Source of the DNA: Mortierella sp. BCC40632 | Taxonomy: Eukaryota > Mortierellomycota > Mortierellomycetes > Mortierellales > Mortierellaceae | DNA length: 64,000 nt | Direction of reading: 5' to 3' | Assembly (NCBI GenBank): GCA_011634665.1 | Contig: WAEK01000013.1 | Location: forward strand, 1,410,501 to 1,474,500 | In this document: positions 47,070 through 59,151 of the stretch, in pieces | How positions within the stretch are numbered: the stretch's first letter is position 1 | Layout of the letters: every line of letters begins with the position of its first letter | The notes under the pieces: model-generated | The model's database searches: none | What the model saw: the letters and a program-made list of their open reading frames with translations, nothing else | Told to the model about the DNA's origin: nothing | Translations under genes and position numbers: made by a program

Positions 47070-47314
47070 TGCGGACCAAGGGATTACACCGCTCATTACA
47101 TGCCTGCTGGACTTCAGGAAGTGGCCATATCTGTAATAGAAAAGGCAAGAAATAAAATTCGCTTACTACTCTGGTCAGCAAATGTATCCCTGGCGGTACA
47201 ATGAACACGACAACTATGATTGAGACCCTAAGGAGTCTACGCGAAGTCGGTACAATAAATGGGACAAATCTTGAAAGGAATTATTATTATTTTCGCTAAT
47301 TGTACATGGGTGCT

Positions 47315-50300
47315 CTAGTGGGCACTCTCATTGCTAGTAGACTCGTATCCATGGACACGGACACGATAGAGACACGTAAACTCTGGATGGCCCCAGTTGG
47401 ATTTGATGCGGAGCAAAACCCCCACCGATGGCATTGATTGCATAGAAAGTGGGATGGAGAACACCTGCATTGGCTTGGGTTTCTTTTGTGAGGCCCCGTT
47501 CTCATCATTGGGGACAATCGACTCTGCTGCATACTCAATAGTGGATAAAAGAACTCCACCTGGCCATGGGACACCACTGCCCCACCAAGGATCCTTCTTT
47601 TCATCCTTGCCGGATGCTCCAGGGTCAGAAGTCGGCGGCGAATTCGTAGCTTCATCTTCATTCTTCTCTGGATCTTCGACCAACTGTTCCACGTCCTTCT
47701 TAAGATCAGTCACAGTTTGTGGTGGTGGTGTCGAAGGATTGACAGAAGAGACAGGAGCAGAGTGCTCGTGCCCTACAAGACTCCAAATCTCGATCTCACG
47801 AGGCGAGCTACCCTTGTCCAGAACAACACTAGGGTCCGCTTGCTCGATCGTAATCTCAGTGATAATAATCTTTCGCGCTAGTCGGATAGCAAGATCGCCT
47901 TGATGCCCCCTCATTGCCCAGCATTCACCGGCATGCATACTAGGCTCGATGGCCTTTTGAGGGCCTTTATCTTGTGGTGGTGGGACGAAAAAACGACCGC
48001 CAATTTTGCCCCAGAATGTTGGTTTGGCAGACCTGAACTGGTCCTTTGAAGTCAAGCGAGGTATGACTCGGCCACCCGCCGAGAAAAGTGCATAGTCTGG
48101 CTTGGCAGTCGCGTCTGCTGAATATTTTTCTAAAGCTTTGTCAATCATGCCATGGATCTCTTCTTCGGTGAATGGCCGTCCGCCCTTGTCTTCTCCCATT
48201 GTAGGCGACCCGTACCCAACTTTAGAGACCGCTTTGTTGTTTTGTAGCTTCCCTTTCTTCTCCAGTTGAGCAATAACATTCTTTTCCAGTCCCTGAGTGA
48301 TTGAGTTTGCTTCTGATTTGAGTAAGCTTAACAAAACTGTCTTTGAGACCTTGGTTATCCGACCTTCGACAAATTTCTCGATGGCCCGTTGGTTCTCATT
48401 CAGAAAGTCATCCCACCCGATGGCCTTGATACGTTCAGCGACTGACTTCTCCCTCGACTCCTCGGCACGGCCGAGATCGACTAATGTTTTTTGGATCCAT
48501 TCAATCCTGGCCTCCAAGTCCTCAAAAGAATGGATTTGGTCTGTCGGAATCTGGATGCGACTTTCGGACTTTTGTTTACTAGAGAATGTGGGCACCCACC
48601 GACTGAGCCACGACATATCCAACTGGTTCAAAGGCTCCTCCCAGTCCGATTTCGGAGTGTTTTGCCACAAACCCTTGCCCCAGCGGCCAAAGAGAGAGCT
48701 GACGTTCCATGTGACCTGCGCATTCGAGTCTGACAATAGAGTATCGTTGGTGACTGGAGTGACCAGGGGGTCATCCTTCCCGACAGTGTAAGAGTTCTGG
48801 GCCCAGACAGCCAAGATTATTAGGGCAACCCCTGCAAGTGTTTTGGGACTCAATAAACCTGAAGATATGCCAGCCTCCATCCAGACTTTTCCTGCTCTCC
48901 GGATATCATGTCGTCGAATCCATGGCCATGTCACTACAAAATAGATCCAGCACATTGACCACCAGATCATCGTTTGTACTGCGGTTATAAAGGAGTCACA
49001 AGTGTCTGCTAACCGCCGCGAATACGTTTGGATCCAGTACCAGATAACGTGCCAAGGATACACTCTGGCTGGCGCTGGAGATCCCGAGTTAGCATAACTT
49101 CGGCGAGGACGATTCAATTGCGCGTCTCGCATACTCGGGGTGGTGCTAAAAGGCTGTGGCGAATCGTCCTCAGTGGTGCTTTCTGTAGACTCATACTCGG
49201 CTGTCGCCCTCCATTTCTCTGTATGTTGGCCCTTTAGGTCACCCGCATAGTCCTGTTTATGAATAGAGGCCGGAGCAAGCTCTTGGTTCCAGTATTCCTG
49301 TTCATCATGTCCTCCTTCTTCGTTATGATAGGCTTCGTCCTCTTCATTAGAAAAAGACATTCCAATCCCAGAATCAATATGCCGCATGGACGGTACCTGG
49401 GAAAGGCTCTTTCTTGTTGGAGGGTCCTCCAATTCCCCGCTCGTCTTGGCTGCTGTGGCAAAGGAAGAGGCTAACTCTGCGGCCTTTTCTGCAGCAGCAA
49501 TGAATGCATGGCTCTTTCTTTTTGATGGACTGACAGGTGGTACTCGCTGTCTTTTGGCTGCTCTCCGGCGCGCACGCGCGCTAGTGGCCTCCATCCCTAA
49601 ATCACTATCATTGTCTCCATCTTCATCTCCTCGGTACCGATGCTTTGGTGTTCCTTGTCCAAGATCCTCCAATAATGATGTGAATGTTTTTGTGATTCGA
49701 TGGAGGAATGTCAATTGCTTATGCTCTTTGTTCTCTTCATCTCCGCTTTCATCTTCATCGTCATATGCATGTAGAGGAAGACGTCGAGAATAGAGTTCGT
49801 CGTCCATATCTCCAACGTCCAATCCTTCGTCTTCATAGTCGTCCTCTGCATGCTCCATGGTATCTTCATAGTCTTCAGAAGTCGAGCGTTGGAACGTGTA
49901 ATCTCTGTGTTCATTTGATCCTCTTCCATAGGTACGATGCTGGTCAAGATCGGACTCTTGGCTCACGGGAACGATCTGGGGAGACTCCTGACTCGATGTC
50001 CTCCTCCGTGGACTGGACACATGATTAGTGCGCTGTTGCTCGTGGTGGTTGTTATTGTTGACAGAGTCATCGTAATCGCCTTCATCGTCTTGGTCATTGT
50101 CATACTCTTCTTGGCTGAAGTGTGCGTCATCGAGGTGGTCAGGGCCACCTTGAGTGAGCTCAGCCCTCGCAGAAGCATGGTAAGAATAAGGGGCATCATG
50201 GGCATCTGACTCAAGGCCGTTGTTGGAGTAATTAATTCGATATGCTGTAGAGTGGGTAGTCGGTTGATACTGCATCTGCGCCTGCGCTGGAAGCGAGCGT

Positions 50301-50801
50301 CCGTGGTTGTCGACTCTTGACACACTGGTGTAGACAGGATTGATTTCACTGCCAGAACGGAAGAGTCGCGGGACTGTTGCGGGATGCACACTGTGTACGT
50401 TGTTGGTGTCAACATACCGAGACCTGTCCCGCTTGGGTGTTCCTGGGAGCGATGAAGCCTGATAGCCCGGATGGTGAAAACCCGAGTTTCCCATTAGGTT
50501 GTTATTCATTGGAGACATTACGTTCTTGAGATGATGGCTATCGATAATCGGAGTACTTTGGGCTCTGTGAGCTGAGGGAGATCGGATCGGGGTCCTTGGG
50601 CCTTCGATGGTAGCTCCAATGACTCCTGGGAGCAAGATCGTGTCGACCGATGTGGACGCGCGTGGGGGAGGGGTACTGGCTGTGAATCGATGGATCCTTG
50701 GCTGTAGCAGAAAAGGAACAGGATGGTGTCAGTGGGACAATGGCTACGGGATCCAAGAGCCACCCATGATGCTTCTGAGAGCCTCTTACCGAATGGGCCA
50801 T
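47315..50801 (-). CDS. SUN-domain inner nuclear membrane protein
   Basis: Probable LINC-complex subunit (Sad1/UNC-84 family) that links nuclear interior to cytoskeleton across the envelope. Exon 1 is only 12 bases (50801-50790, MAHS) and exon 2 runs from 50701 to 47315, giving 1132 aa. Residues 1-540 are a low-complexity Ser/Asp/Glu/His-rich, presumably nucleoplasmic, region. Trp-rich hydrophobic segments lie near 555-600 (IWWSMCWIYFVVTWPW) and 625-640 (LAGVALIILAVWAQ). A helical, probably coiled-coil region follows at about 690-800 (FEDLEARIEWIQKTLVDLG). The SUN domain runs from about 875 (YALFSAGGRVIP) through GECWAMRGHQGDLAIRLAR to VRVHGYE, with an 80-residue Pro/Asp/Glu-rich insertion before the last strands. 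The tiny first exon is inferred from phase. Confidence 0.88.
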
Positions 50802-51196
50802 GGGTTGGATGTGACACGCGCCTCTCTCCTGGGAATGAGTTTCGACTAGGTCGTGCTGCGTCGAAGCGGCGTTGGAATGAGGGTGATGAAGGAAGATGTA
50901 GTGGAGTGAGGGAGGGAGGGTGGGGGCGTCTAAATATTGAAATATTGTAAGGGAAAGGGGACGAGGATGAGATGCAGAAAGGAAAAAAAAAAAAGGATGT
51001 AATAGTGCGAGTTGTTGAACTTGCTGGCAATGGAGAAGGAGATAAAGTGAGATGTCAAACGAACTGCCTGACCCGATGGACACAATCCAGAAACAAAAAA
51101 CAGTCCAGGAGTGGTCTGTAAAAATGTCTTTGCTTGAATTGTGTTTTTTCTCATCCTTTGCCACTGAACTTCAAGATCTACAACCACTGTCAAGCC
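50802..51196. promoter_or_regulatory. Divergent promoter region of the SUN gene and CMR1
   Basis: 395 bases between the two ATGs, with no gene. It includes an A run at about 50982-50993 and a GAGGGAGGGAGGG stretch near 50908-50921. No specific regulatory site was recognised. Confidence 0.5.
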
Positions 51197-53415
51197 ATGA
51201 AGACAAGGAATCAAGATAAGACCAATGATGCCGGATCCACATCCGATGGTGATTCTGATCACCAGGATACCCATAACCCCACCGGTCTTTCGGAGTAGTA
51301 TGTGCACTCATCTCTACTCGACAACCAAAGTTTGCAAAAGAAAAAAAAATGGTGGCGCCAGTTAAAATGGACCCTGCATCCTGCTGCAGTCTGGCTAACC
51401 ATGGTTCAGTGGCTCCATCGTCCTCATTGATACCTTCCCTTTAATTGTTTCCCCTTCTCTCTCTTCTCCGGGAATGTGTGGTCTCTTCTCATCGTCCGAT
51501 GTAGCGAGAGGCAGCGGTTGGAAAACATCCGGAAAAACAGGGAGGCCATGGCTTTGTTTGATATTCCAGAGGCAAAGTCGGCTGTTTCAAGTGTCCGTGC
51601 TGAAGGGAAAAAACGCACTGCATCTTCCTCTTCTGCAGGTGTCAAGCGCGAGAAACGCATCAAGAATGATGAGGTGTTACCAAGACGACGCTCGAACAGG
51701 CTGCTTGAGATTGAGGTAGATATGCCATCTCAGCCTCCAAGTGGAAGTAGGCATACCAATGCTGTACTGAGAGCCTAGGATACTCATTCTCTCTTTCTGT
51801 GTGTATGTCTTCCGATCTATTTCTCTCTTTACAACATAGCCGGACAGCGTTGTGGCAAAGACAAAGGATGAGGAGCTTTCAAAGTTCCAGGAATTAAAGG
51901 ATCTCCGAGGTACCAGGAGATCAGGCGATCTCTCTTTAGCAGATATCAACGGACATGGAGATGATGGGAAATTTGCCAAGATCATGGAAGCACTGACAAC
52001 ATATGTCCCAGAGAAGGCGAGAATGAAGGATGCAGAAGATGAGGACGATGAAGGTGATGATGACGATTCTACTCAGGTGAAAGCTGAACCGGTGGAGGAA
52101 ACTACGGAGATCAAACAAGAGCAAGAGAATGAAGATGGGAAGAAGGGCATTCGGAAATACTTCACCCCTGTTCGAGCGACTCGTAGCAACCAATTGTCTG
52201 CCACAAAAGACACCGCAAAGGCAAGCCAACCCACTAACGGAGTCAAGTCTGAAAAGCAGGCCAAGGAGCCATCGCTTCGCAAAAAGGTACAGGCCCTCAG
52301 TATCCGAGGCCCTTGGCCAACCGTCAAAGTCTGCCAGGGACGTATTTATTGCATGGCGATCCATGAGAACAGGGACAAGATCCTTGTGTGTGGAGGCGAC
52401 ATTGATGGAAACCTTGGATTCTGGGACTTGGATGAGTCTCAGGCAGATGATTACGAACCAGAATTAGAGGAGGAGCCCAACATCTTTTCTTATAGGGCTC
52501 ACCCACGCACGCTTTCTAGCATGCAGTATTCGCCTACAGACCCAACCAAGCTCTTTACAACTTCATATGACGGCTCTGTTCGCTTCCTTGATCTCGGGAA
52601 ACAGCAGTTCATTGAGTCTTATGTTGTTGACCCTGACGTATCCGATCATCTTGGGTCTATTTCGATAAACTCAAAGGGCCAGGAATATTGGTTCTCGGAT
52701 ACCGACGGAGCCGTCACTCTGAAAGATATCCGCACACCCAAGGACAAGATGGTGATGCGAAAGATTTTGCATGAGAAGAAGGTTGGCTGTGTCAATGTCA
52801 ATCCCAAGTATAACCATCTCATTGTTACTTCCAGTTTGGATCGGACTATGAAAATTTGGGATGTCAGAACATTTGGTAAATACAAGGAAGACGAGCCGAT
52901 CGCTGAAATAGCCGAGTTTCCTCATAGACTAAGTGTTACAAGCGCCATGTGGAGCCCTGATGGTACGCATGCCACTTCTCGAACTCTGACTTACATTCCT
53001 GCTATGCTCGGTCGCCATCCCTATGACTGACCTAATTCTTTAATCTCAATTCGATCTTTAAGGCGCCAGCATAGCAAGCACATCGTACGACGATTACGTC
53101 CGCATTTTTAACAACTTTGAGCCAGCATTACCAGATATTGCCAACATCCCAGAACCTATCAAGATTCCCCACAATAACCAGTCAGGACGTTGGGTGACGA
53201 TGCTCCGCGCAGTCTGGGCGCACCAGTTTAACTGGTTTTGTATCGGAAATATGAAAAAGTCTGTGGATATTTATTCAAGAGGAACGGGCGATTTGATGGC
53301 GAATCTCAGGGACCCTTCTATCTTGACCACAGTTCCTGCTGTGAATGCTTGGCACCCCAACCGTGTTGTCCTTGCTAGTGGCATGGCTAATGGAAAGATG
53401 GTCATTTGGCGGTGA
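51197..53415 (+). CDS. CMR1: CMR1/WDR76-type WD40 DNA damage-binding protein, four exons
   Basis: Nuclear WD40 protein of the Cmr1 (YDL156W)/WDR76 family, associated with chromatin and DNA damage. Exons are 51197-51297, 51505-51715, 51840-52962 and 53063-53415, joining to 595 aa. The N-terminal family motif is SEYERQRLENIRKNREAMALF (residues ~32-52), followed by a basic, KRE-rich linker with RRSNRLLEIE, then an acidic segment (DAEDEDDEGDDDDS). The WD40 propeller fills about residues 255-595, with repeat ends such as GNLGFWDLDE, GSVRFLDLG, RTMKIWDVR and the terminal NGKMVIWR. The donor at 51716 is chosen over later GTs because only it keeps the frame. It is divergent from the SUN gene. Confidence 0.92.
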
Positions 53416-54176
53416 AACACCTGCCTCCTTTTTATCTTGCAGTCCTCAGTACTAAGTCTAAAGGAGGATGAGTACGGCGACAAAACGAAAAACAAAAAAA
53501 AAAAAAAAAAAAAAAAAAAACTATAATTTATTTTTGGCTTCTCATCTAGGGACTAATTCGCGCCTGGTATTCTGGGGGTGCAAACACCTACTATAGAGCC
53601 TATTTTCGTCTCGATTTTGGGGCGCCAGTCGGTTTTTAGGCTAAAATCGCTTTTTTTCATGAGAAAAGAAATTGGTTCATAGAATAATTTATATTCATAA
53701 TGTAATTTCTTTGTCCACATTCATGTAACAAGAAAATCTGGCTACGTGGTCTTAAGATATAGTGTGATTTGAAGGTAGTGGGATGGAGAAGGATGGGAAG
53801 GTGGGAAGTGTGGCAAGAGAAGTATTTGTAAGATTTTGATATGGGTTGCTAACCGAGGTTTTTATTAAGCGAAGCTCTTTGCTTAAAAATAGAAAGGGGG
53901 GTGGACATGGATGGGTCTGGGCTAGGGGAGTGTATTGGTTGGGGAATATCGTGTGGTGCCATGGTCAGGATGTCTTCGGGGCTATTGGGGTGGTGCGGGG
54001 ACTGTAGGGGCTAGGGGTTGGGTACCGGGGCGGCGACACTAGACGTGGTCGAGGCTGGCCTAGGTCTGTGTCTAGGATACGGTGACGTCATGGAGTCGAT
54101 GCGGCTTACGGACGACACGCACTCGACCTCCCGACATGCCCTTTCTTACTTGAGACGTCCCGGCGAAAATAAACAA
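53416..54176. other. Spacer and 3' flank of retroelement 1
   Basis: No gene is seen. An A run of about 29 bases lies at 53492-53520. The part from about 53640 to 54140 is probably the 3' untranslated region or 3' LTR of element 1 (minus strand), with AATAAA near 53870 on the minus strand. A polypurine-like AAGAAAGGG ending near 54140 could mark the LTR start, but the borders are not defined. Confidence 0.4.
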
Positions 54177-57100
54177 CTACAAACTTCTTCCTTCCTCCAA
54201 TCGATACTGTCTTATACCTCGTCTTAGCGGCTGACTTGCTGCCAGGACTTCCGGCACCAGGAGTCTTTCGATATTTGCTGGCATCAGGCGATCAACGTGC
54301 ACCGTGTCTAAGTTTCCTAGTTGATCAGAGATACGGTAGGTACCATTTCCGATCACAGCAGTGACTCGGTACGGGCCTTGGTAGGTCTCTCCAAACTTGT
54401 CTCGGTTCGTGGGACTTCCGACTATCGTCATTTTCTTGAACACCAGATCGTCAGGACGGAACGACCGGGGCTGCACATATCTATTGTAATAGACGCGCTG
54501 CCGTTCTTGGGCGACTCTCGAGTTTCGGTGTCCTTGTTCTCTTGTATCGTCAATCCTACTCGGGAATAGGTCCATTCGGTCTTGGGCGTTATCGACACCT
54601 TCGGCAAGGATGGCACGGTCGTCTCGCGGGATCCAGGAGCTTGGCAGCGTCAGATTCTTTCCAAACAATAGTTCAGACGGGGAGAATCGGGTCGCGGCAT
54701 TCCTTGTGGTCCGGATTGCTAGCAGGACTCGCCATATGTTCTGCGGCCATTGGGTTCGGTCCTCTTCCGTCAATCGCCTCAGGAGGGCTTTCAACGTGCG
54801 GTGCATTCTTTCGACTCGTCCGTTCGCTTGGGGTCTGTAGGCAGTCGTCGTTTGGTGGCGTACACCAATCTGTCTAAATAAATCTTGGATAAGTTCACTA
54901 GTGAAAATGGAACCACGGTCTGATAAGATACGCGCAGGTACACCAAAGATTGCGATAACATGGTTCATCAGAAAGGACAACAAAAGAGTGTGTGTCAGCC
55001 TTTTTCGCGGGAACAGCTATCGGCCATCTTGTGTGATAGTCGATCGCGGTAAAGATATATGTCAGTCCGGTAGCCGACGGCGGATGATTGGACCAACAAC
55101 ATCTACACCAATGACTTGTGGGGGGGCTCGGTTACGTCGATCGGGTGCAACTCTTCTGCTCGGGCAGCAAAGTTGGGCGTGGCATGTCTTTGGCAGGTCA
55201 AGCAACTCTGGACTACTCTCTTGGTCTGATCCATTAGGCCGTGTCCTGTGTATCGTCGTGTCAGGCTGTTATAGGTCGCTTCAACGCCTTGATGGAACTC
55301 ATTGTGGACTCGCTTGATCGCATCGACGTCGTTTCGTTCGTGCAGCACTTCTAAGTAATCATCGTTATTCCATTTGTAGAGCATATCGTTGGCACAAAAA
55401 TAAGGAGCTGATCGTCGTCTTATCTTTGCTCTATCCTGTTCAGTGGCTCCTTCAGGGTAGGTTCGGTCTCTCAAATAGTTTCTGATGGTTAGTTAGTAGA
55501 CGGCATAGTCCATGGAGAAGAGCTCGTCGCAACTGGCGTCGTGCTCCTCGGGTTCTTGATCGATCTGGAATATAGTTGCTGGCTCTTCAGACTCATCCTC
55601 AGTGTCGTGTTTGTCATCGTCGGGTACAGTGGTGGTCGTGCATCGGGAAGCAAAAATCGGCAGGATTGTTCTTTCCCTTAATATGCTTGATATCGAAATC
55701 GTATTCTCGCAATCGGAGGGCCCATCTAGCTAATCGACCAGTTAAAGGAGTGTCTTTAGAAAAGAGGCTCACGAGGGCTTGGTGATCGGTCAGCACTTCG
55801 AACTTTCGGCCAGCCAAGTAGTGTCGGAAGTGATGGACACCCCAGACTACAGCTAGGCCTTCCAGATGGGTCGCGGAGTAATTCTTTTCAGCAGTTGTCA
55901 GGGGGTTCTTGATGCGTAGGCGATCACTCGCTCGCCATCTTCGAAGATCTGGGTCAGGATAAGCGATAACCCTTCACCGGATCCATCAGCTATCAGTCGG
56001 AACAGGCGATCCCAATCGGGCGAGGCTAGGACGGGTTCGGAGGTCAGGGACTCTTTCAGTTTATCGAAGGCGGCTTGGGTCTTGTCGTTCCAATACCACT
56101 TGACTTGCTTTTTTTCAGCAACTCGGACAAGGGCTTGCCGACAATCGAGCAGCGGAGGATGTATTTTCGGAAATAGGAGGCCAGTCCTAGGAACGATCTT
56201 ACTTCAGGAGCGCTTTTGGGCGTCCGAGTACTGCGGAGGCTCTCAATCTTAGACCTCTGTGGCCGAATGCCTTTTGCAGAGATGGTTTGACCAAGGTAGT
56301 CTAACTCTTCCTTCAGAAAATGACACTTCTTTCGGTTGAGCTTGAACCTATAACGATCGAGGCGTAAGAAGACAGCACGCAGGTGAGTAAGATGCTCTTC
56401 GGGGTTCTTGGAAAAGATCAGGATATCATCGACGTAGACGTGGACAAACGGGAGACTTCCCAGGATCTCTTGTACTACTCGTTGGAACGTGCTGGGTGCA
56501 TTGACAAGTCCAAATGGCATGACGTTGAACTCAAATAAACCTAATCCGGGTACGCTAAATGCAGTCTTTTTTTTCTGTCCGATGGCTCAACGGCTACTTG
56601 CCAAAATCCCCAGATGGCGTCTAAACCAGTGTAACAACTGCAGCCAAAGAAAGAAGCCAAGATGTCGTCACTTCGTGGTAGTGGGAATTGATCTCGTTGG
56701 GTCACAGCATTAAGACGGCGGTAGTCAACACAGATGCGGATACTTCCATCTTTCTTCTTGACTGGTAGGACGGGGCTCCCCCCAAGGTGAGTAGCTTTTG
56801 GAGATGATGCCGTTCCTCAGCATTCGATCGATCTCTTCGTATAGGGCGGTCTTAAAAGCGGCGGTACTCGATAGGGTGGAACGTGAATAGGTGCAGCTTC
56901 TCCTGTTTTGATGTGGTGCGTGAATCGTATGGGTTTGGTCTGGGTGAGTTGGTCGATAGATGTGGCGAAAAGATGACTGAACTCATTCAGCAATTCATCA
57001 AGTTCGTGCTGGATATCGGGGGTGATCAGACTCATGATGTGGTCAACGTTACTGCGGGTCTGACTTTGCAAATGAAAATAAAAAGAACTTTCCCTGCTCG

Positions 57101-57450
57101 ATTGGTATCCAAAGGCGGCGTTGCTGCAAGTCGACGGTGATTTTGTTCTCACAAAGCCAATTCATTCCTAGAATCAGTTGATGTTCGGGTCGGTCGAAAA
57201 CGACGGCGTATGTTGGCAGCTGTAGGTGTCGTACGTTGATGGGCAAGCTTTTTGATGGCTCTGTCAGGGGCGTGCCTTTTCCCATCGGCGGTGACGAGTT
57301 GTCGAGTGTGGGTGGTGTCTGGTCGAATCCCAAGAGTTGTTGCCAGTCCCGAGGTAATGACCGAACACGCGGCTCCAGTGTCAATGACGGCGGTAACCTC
57401 ATGTCCATTCAGGGTGACAACCGCTTTTTAGGGAGCAGTAACTATCCTCT
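54177..57450 (-). pseudogene. pol remnant of retroelement 1
   Basis: The aspartic protease active site IDTGAACSVI is at about 57350-57390 and its partner segment LILGMNWL near 57165. Reverse transcriptase follows in pieces, with the catalytic YVDD at about 56425. RNase H shows LTDHQALVSLF near 55790 and IKHIKGKNNPAD. Integrase has the HX3H...CX2C zinc-binding part near 55195-55300 (CLTCQRHA) and the catalytic core in the 54983-54177 frame (LSDRGSIF, RPQANGRVERM). Frames change between each of these, so no polyprotein can be made. Confidence 0.8.
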
Positions 57451-57573
57451 GGCGGCGGGTTGTCTATGAGGTGTATGTCGTGATCTGGATTTCTTTTAAA
57501 AAGATGCATGCAGTCTTGCCTCAAACTGGGGCTGTAATACAACAAGTGAGCTAACGAGACAGGTACCTTTGTG

Positions 57574-58980
57574 TCAAAAGAGCAGTTCTTGTAGATCCAG
57601 GTCCGGTCGGTCTCTCATTAATTCAATGAAAGCGGGTCGACGAGACTCAATGCGCGGGTGGTCTTTTTGCTGTTGGGGAGTCTGAGTCGTATCATCGGTT
57701 ACATCGGGGACAGGTGTTGGCTGTCTTAATGGTCGTGAAGGTCCAGGTGTGGCGGGGCGGTCGGCGGGGGTCGGGGTCGTCTGAAGCTGCTGTTGGACCA
57801 GGGGTCGGGGTACTTTATCAACATCCATTCGTACTTGGCGTCGTGTCTGTCGTAGGTCGTGTTCAATTTCCTCACTTTCATTGTTCGGTCTGACAACCTT
57901 CTTTCCGTTCCTGTCATAGGGGTTGGTTTTCTGTGCGTGACCCACAGCAGACTTGCTGAGAGCAAGCAAGTCCTGCGGGTCCTCAGCGAACAGGGTTGGC
58001 TTCAAGGGGTGCCTGTCGGTTAGGCGGGGCGTGCGTGTTGACAGGTGGGTGAGGCTGTCGGTTTCGGCGGGGAAGGGGACACTCGTGGGATCGATGTCCA
58101 ACTTCTTCGAAATTGAAACATCTTCCTTCGTCGTACAGTCGCTGATGGCGGGGGGACATAGTCCTAGGGGCGTAAGCGTTGGCTGATGCGTAGCCTTGTT
58201 GTCGGGGGTACTGTTCGGGCGGGGAACGGTGGGTGGTTTCGTTCGGTCTCTGACCGTGTTGCATTCGGTTCAGGACGTTCGAGTGCTCCATGAGGTTGAC
58301 GCTCATGGCTTGCACTTGTCGGGAAAGTGTTTCCAGCTCGGGGTCGGGGGGAAACCTCGTGGCAGTGAATTGATTCCGGCCAAGGGGGGTGGTAACGTTC
58401 GTGAGCGTTTACAGCGGCGAGTACTTGTCCTTCTTTGCTGGCAAGGTCGCACATCTTCTCGTAGGTGTCGGGTTCTCCTCGCAATACTACAGCTCTGATC
58501 TCAGGCAATAGTGCGGTGGCGAAGAACGTGCGTTGGGCGAAATCGTCGACGATACAGCCTGCGTTGAAGATTCTGTTCATGTCGACAATGACTTCTTCGA
58601 CGGTTTGGTCCGATCGTTGGCGGTAAGAACGGGCTTCGACTCCGGCGGCGGCCATAATCGCATGGGTGTGGTAGCGGTTGGTGAACTCTTTCTTGAACCC
58701 CTCGAACGTGATCCACTTGCCATGGTTGGCTTCATACCATAGCTGGGCGGTACCTTTCAGATAGACACCGAGGGCGTTGAGCTTGGCTTGACCAACCCAA
58801 TTATTGCCGCGGGCAATGGCTTCAAAATGACTGAGCCAGGCGATGGGGTCGTCGTCGGGGCGGTACTCTCGGGGGGTAGCCAGGACTCGTTCACGAAGGT
58901 TCGTTGGGCTTGACTGGGCGGGCGCGGCTGGGGTCACGGGCTGGATCGTGCTCTCGGAGCCAGACGGGCTCGAGCTTGAT
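57574..58980 (-). pseudogene. gag remnant of retroelement 1
   Basis: The capsid-like region runs from about 58900 to 58300 (YRPDDDPIAWLSHFEAIARGNN, WYEANHGKWITFEGFKKEF). The nucleocapsid zinc knuckle near 58105-58150 reads CFNFEEVGHRSHEC, in which the second Cys of the CX2C pair is Phe, so it should not bind zinc normally. A further Pro/Thr/Arg-rich segment (58101-57574) is in another frame. There is no ATG at the head; the frame opens into the LTR-like segment. Confidence 0.75.
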
Positions 58981-59151
58981 CTAACAAATAAGGGAGTGGC
59001 AGGAAAAGATGATCTTTATTGGTGGTAGGTGAAGGGACTATTTATACATGTGAGTGAGGTGGACCTTTTAAGTTATAGGGGTGGGAGTGGACATGACCTC
59101 AAAGGTTAAAGGGGTGGGTGCTGATGGTCGATACTGTGACACCTTCCCCCA
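58980..59151 (-). repeat. LTR-like segment between retroelements 1 and 2
   Basis: Read on the minus strand it starts TGTCACAGTATCG immediately after a polypurine tract (AATGGGGGAAGG) that overlaps the end of the element 2 polyprotein. It contains TATAAATAG near 59040-59048 and AATAAA near 59014-59019, and is followed by element 1 gag. The 3' end is not defined. It therefore occupies the position of a 3' LTR for element 2 and of a 5' LTR for element 1. Confidence 0.55.

Larger units (their letters stand above)
54177..58980 (-). mobile_element. Retroelement 1: decayed Ty3/gypsy retrotransposon without chromodomain
   Basis: Minus-strand order is gag, protease, reverse transcriptase, RNase H, integrase. 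Segments lie in different frames, with at least six frameshifts or stops, so it is inactive. The integrase end has the GPY module (YQGPYRV) and no chromodomain, unlike the two neighbouring elements. The borders are uncertain: on the right it meets an LTR-like segment (about 58980-59151), while on the left no LTR copy matching that segment was recognised. Confidence 0.8.

Noticed and set aside
51716..51778. Longer exon 2 for CMR1 reading on into VDMPSQPPSGS
   Set aside because: No later donor keeps phase with exon 3 (PDSVVAKTKDEEL); the GT at 51716 does.
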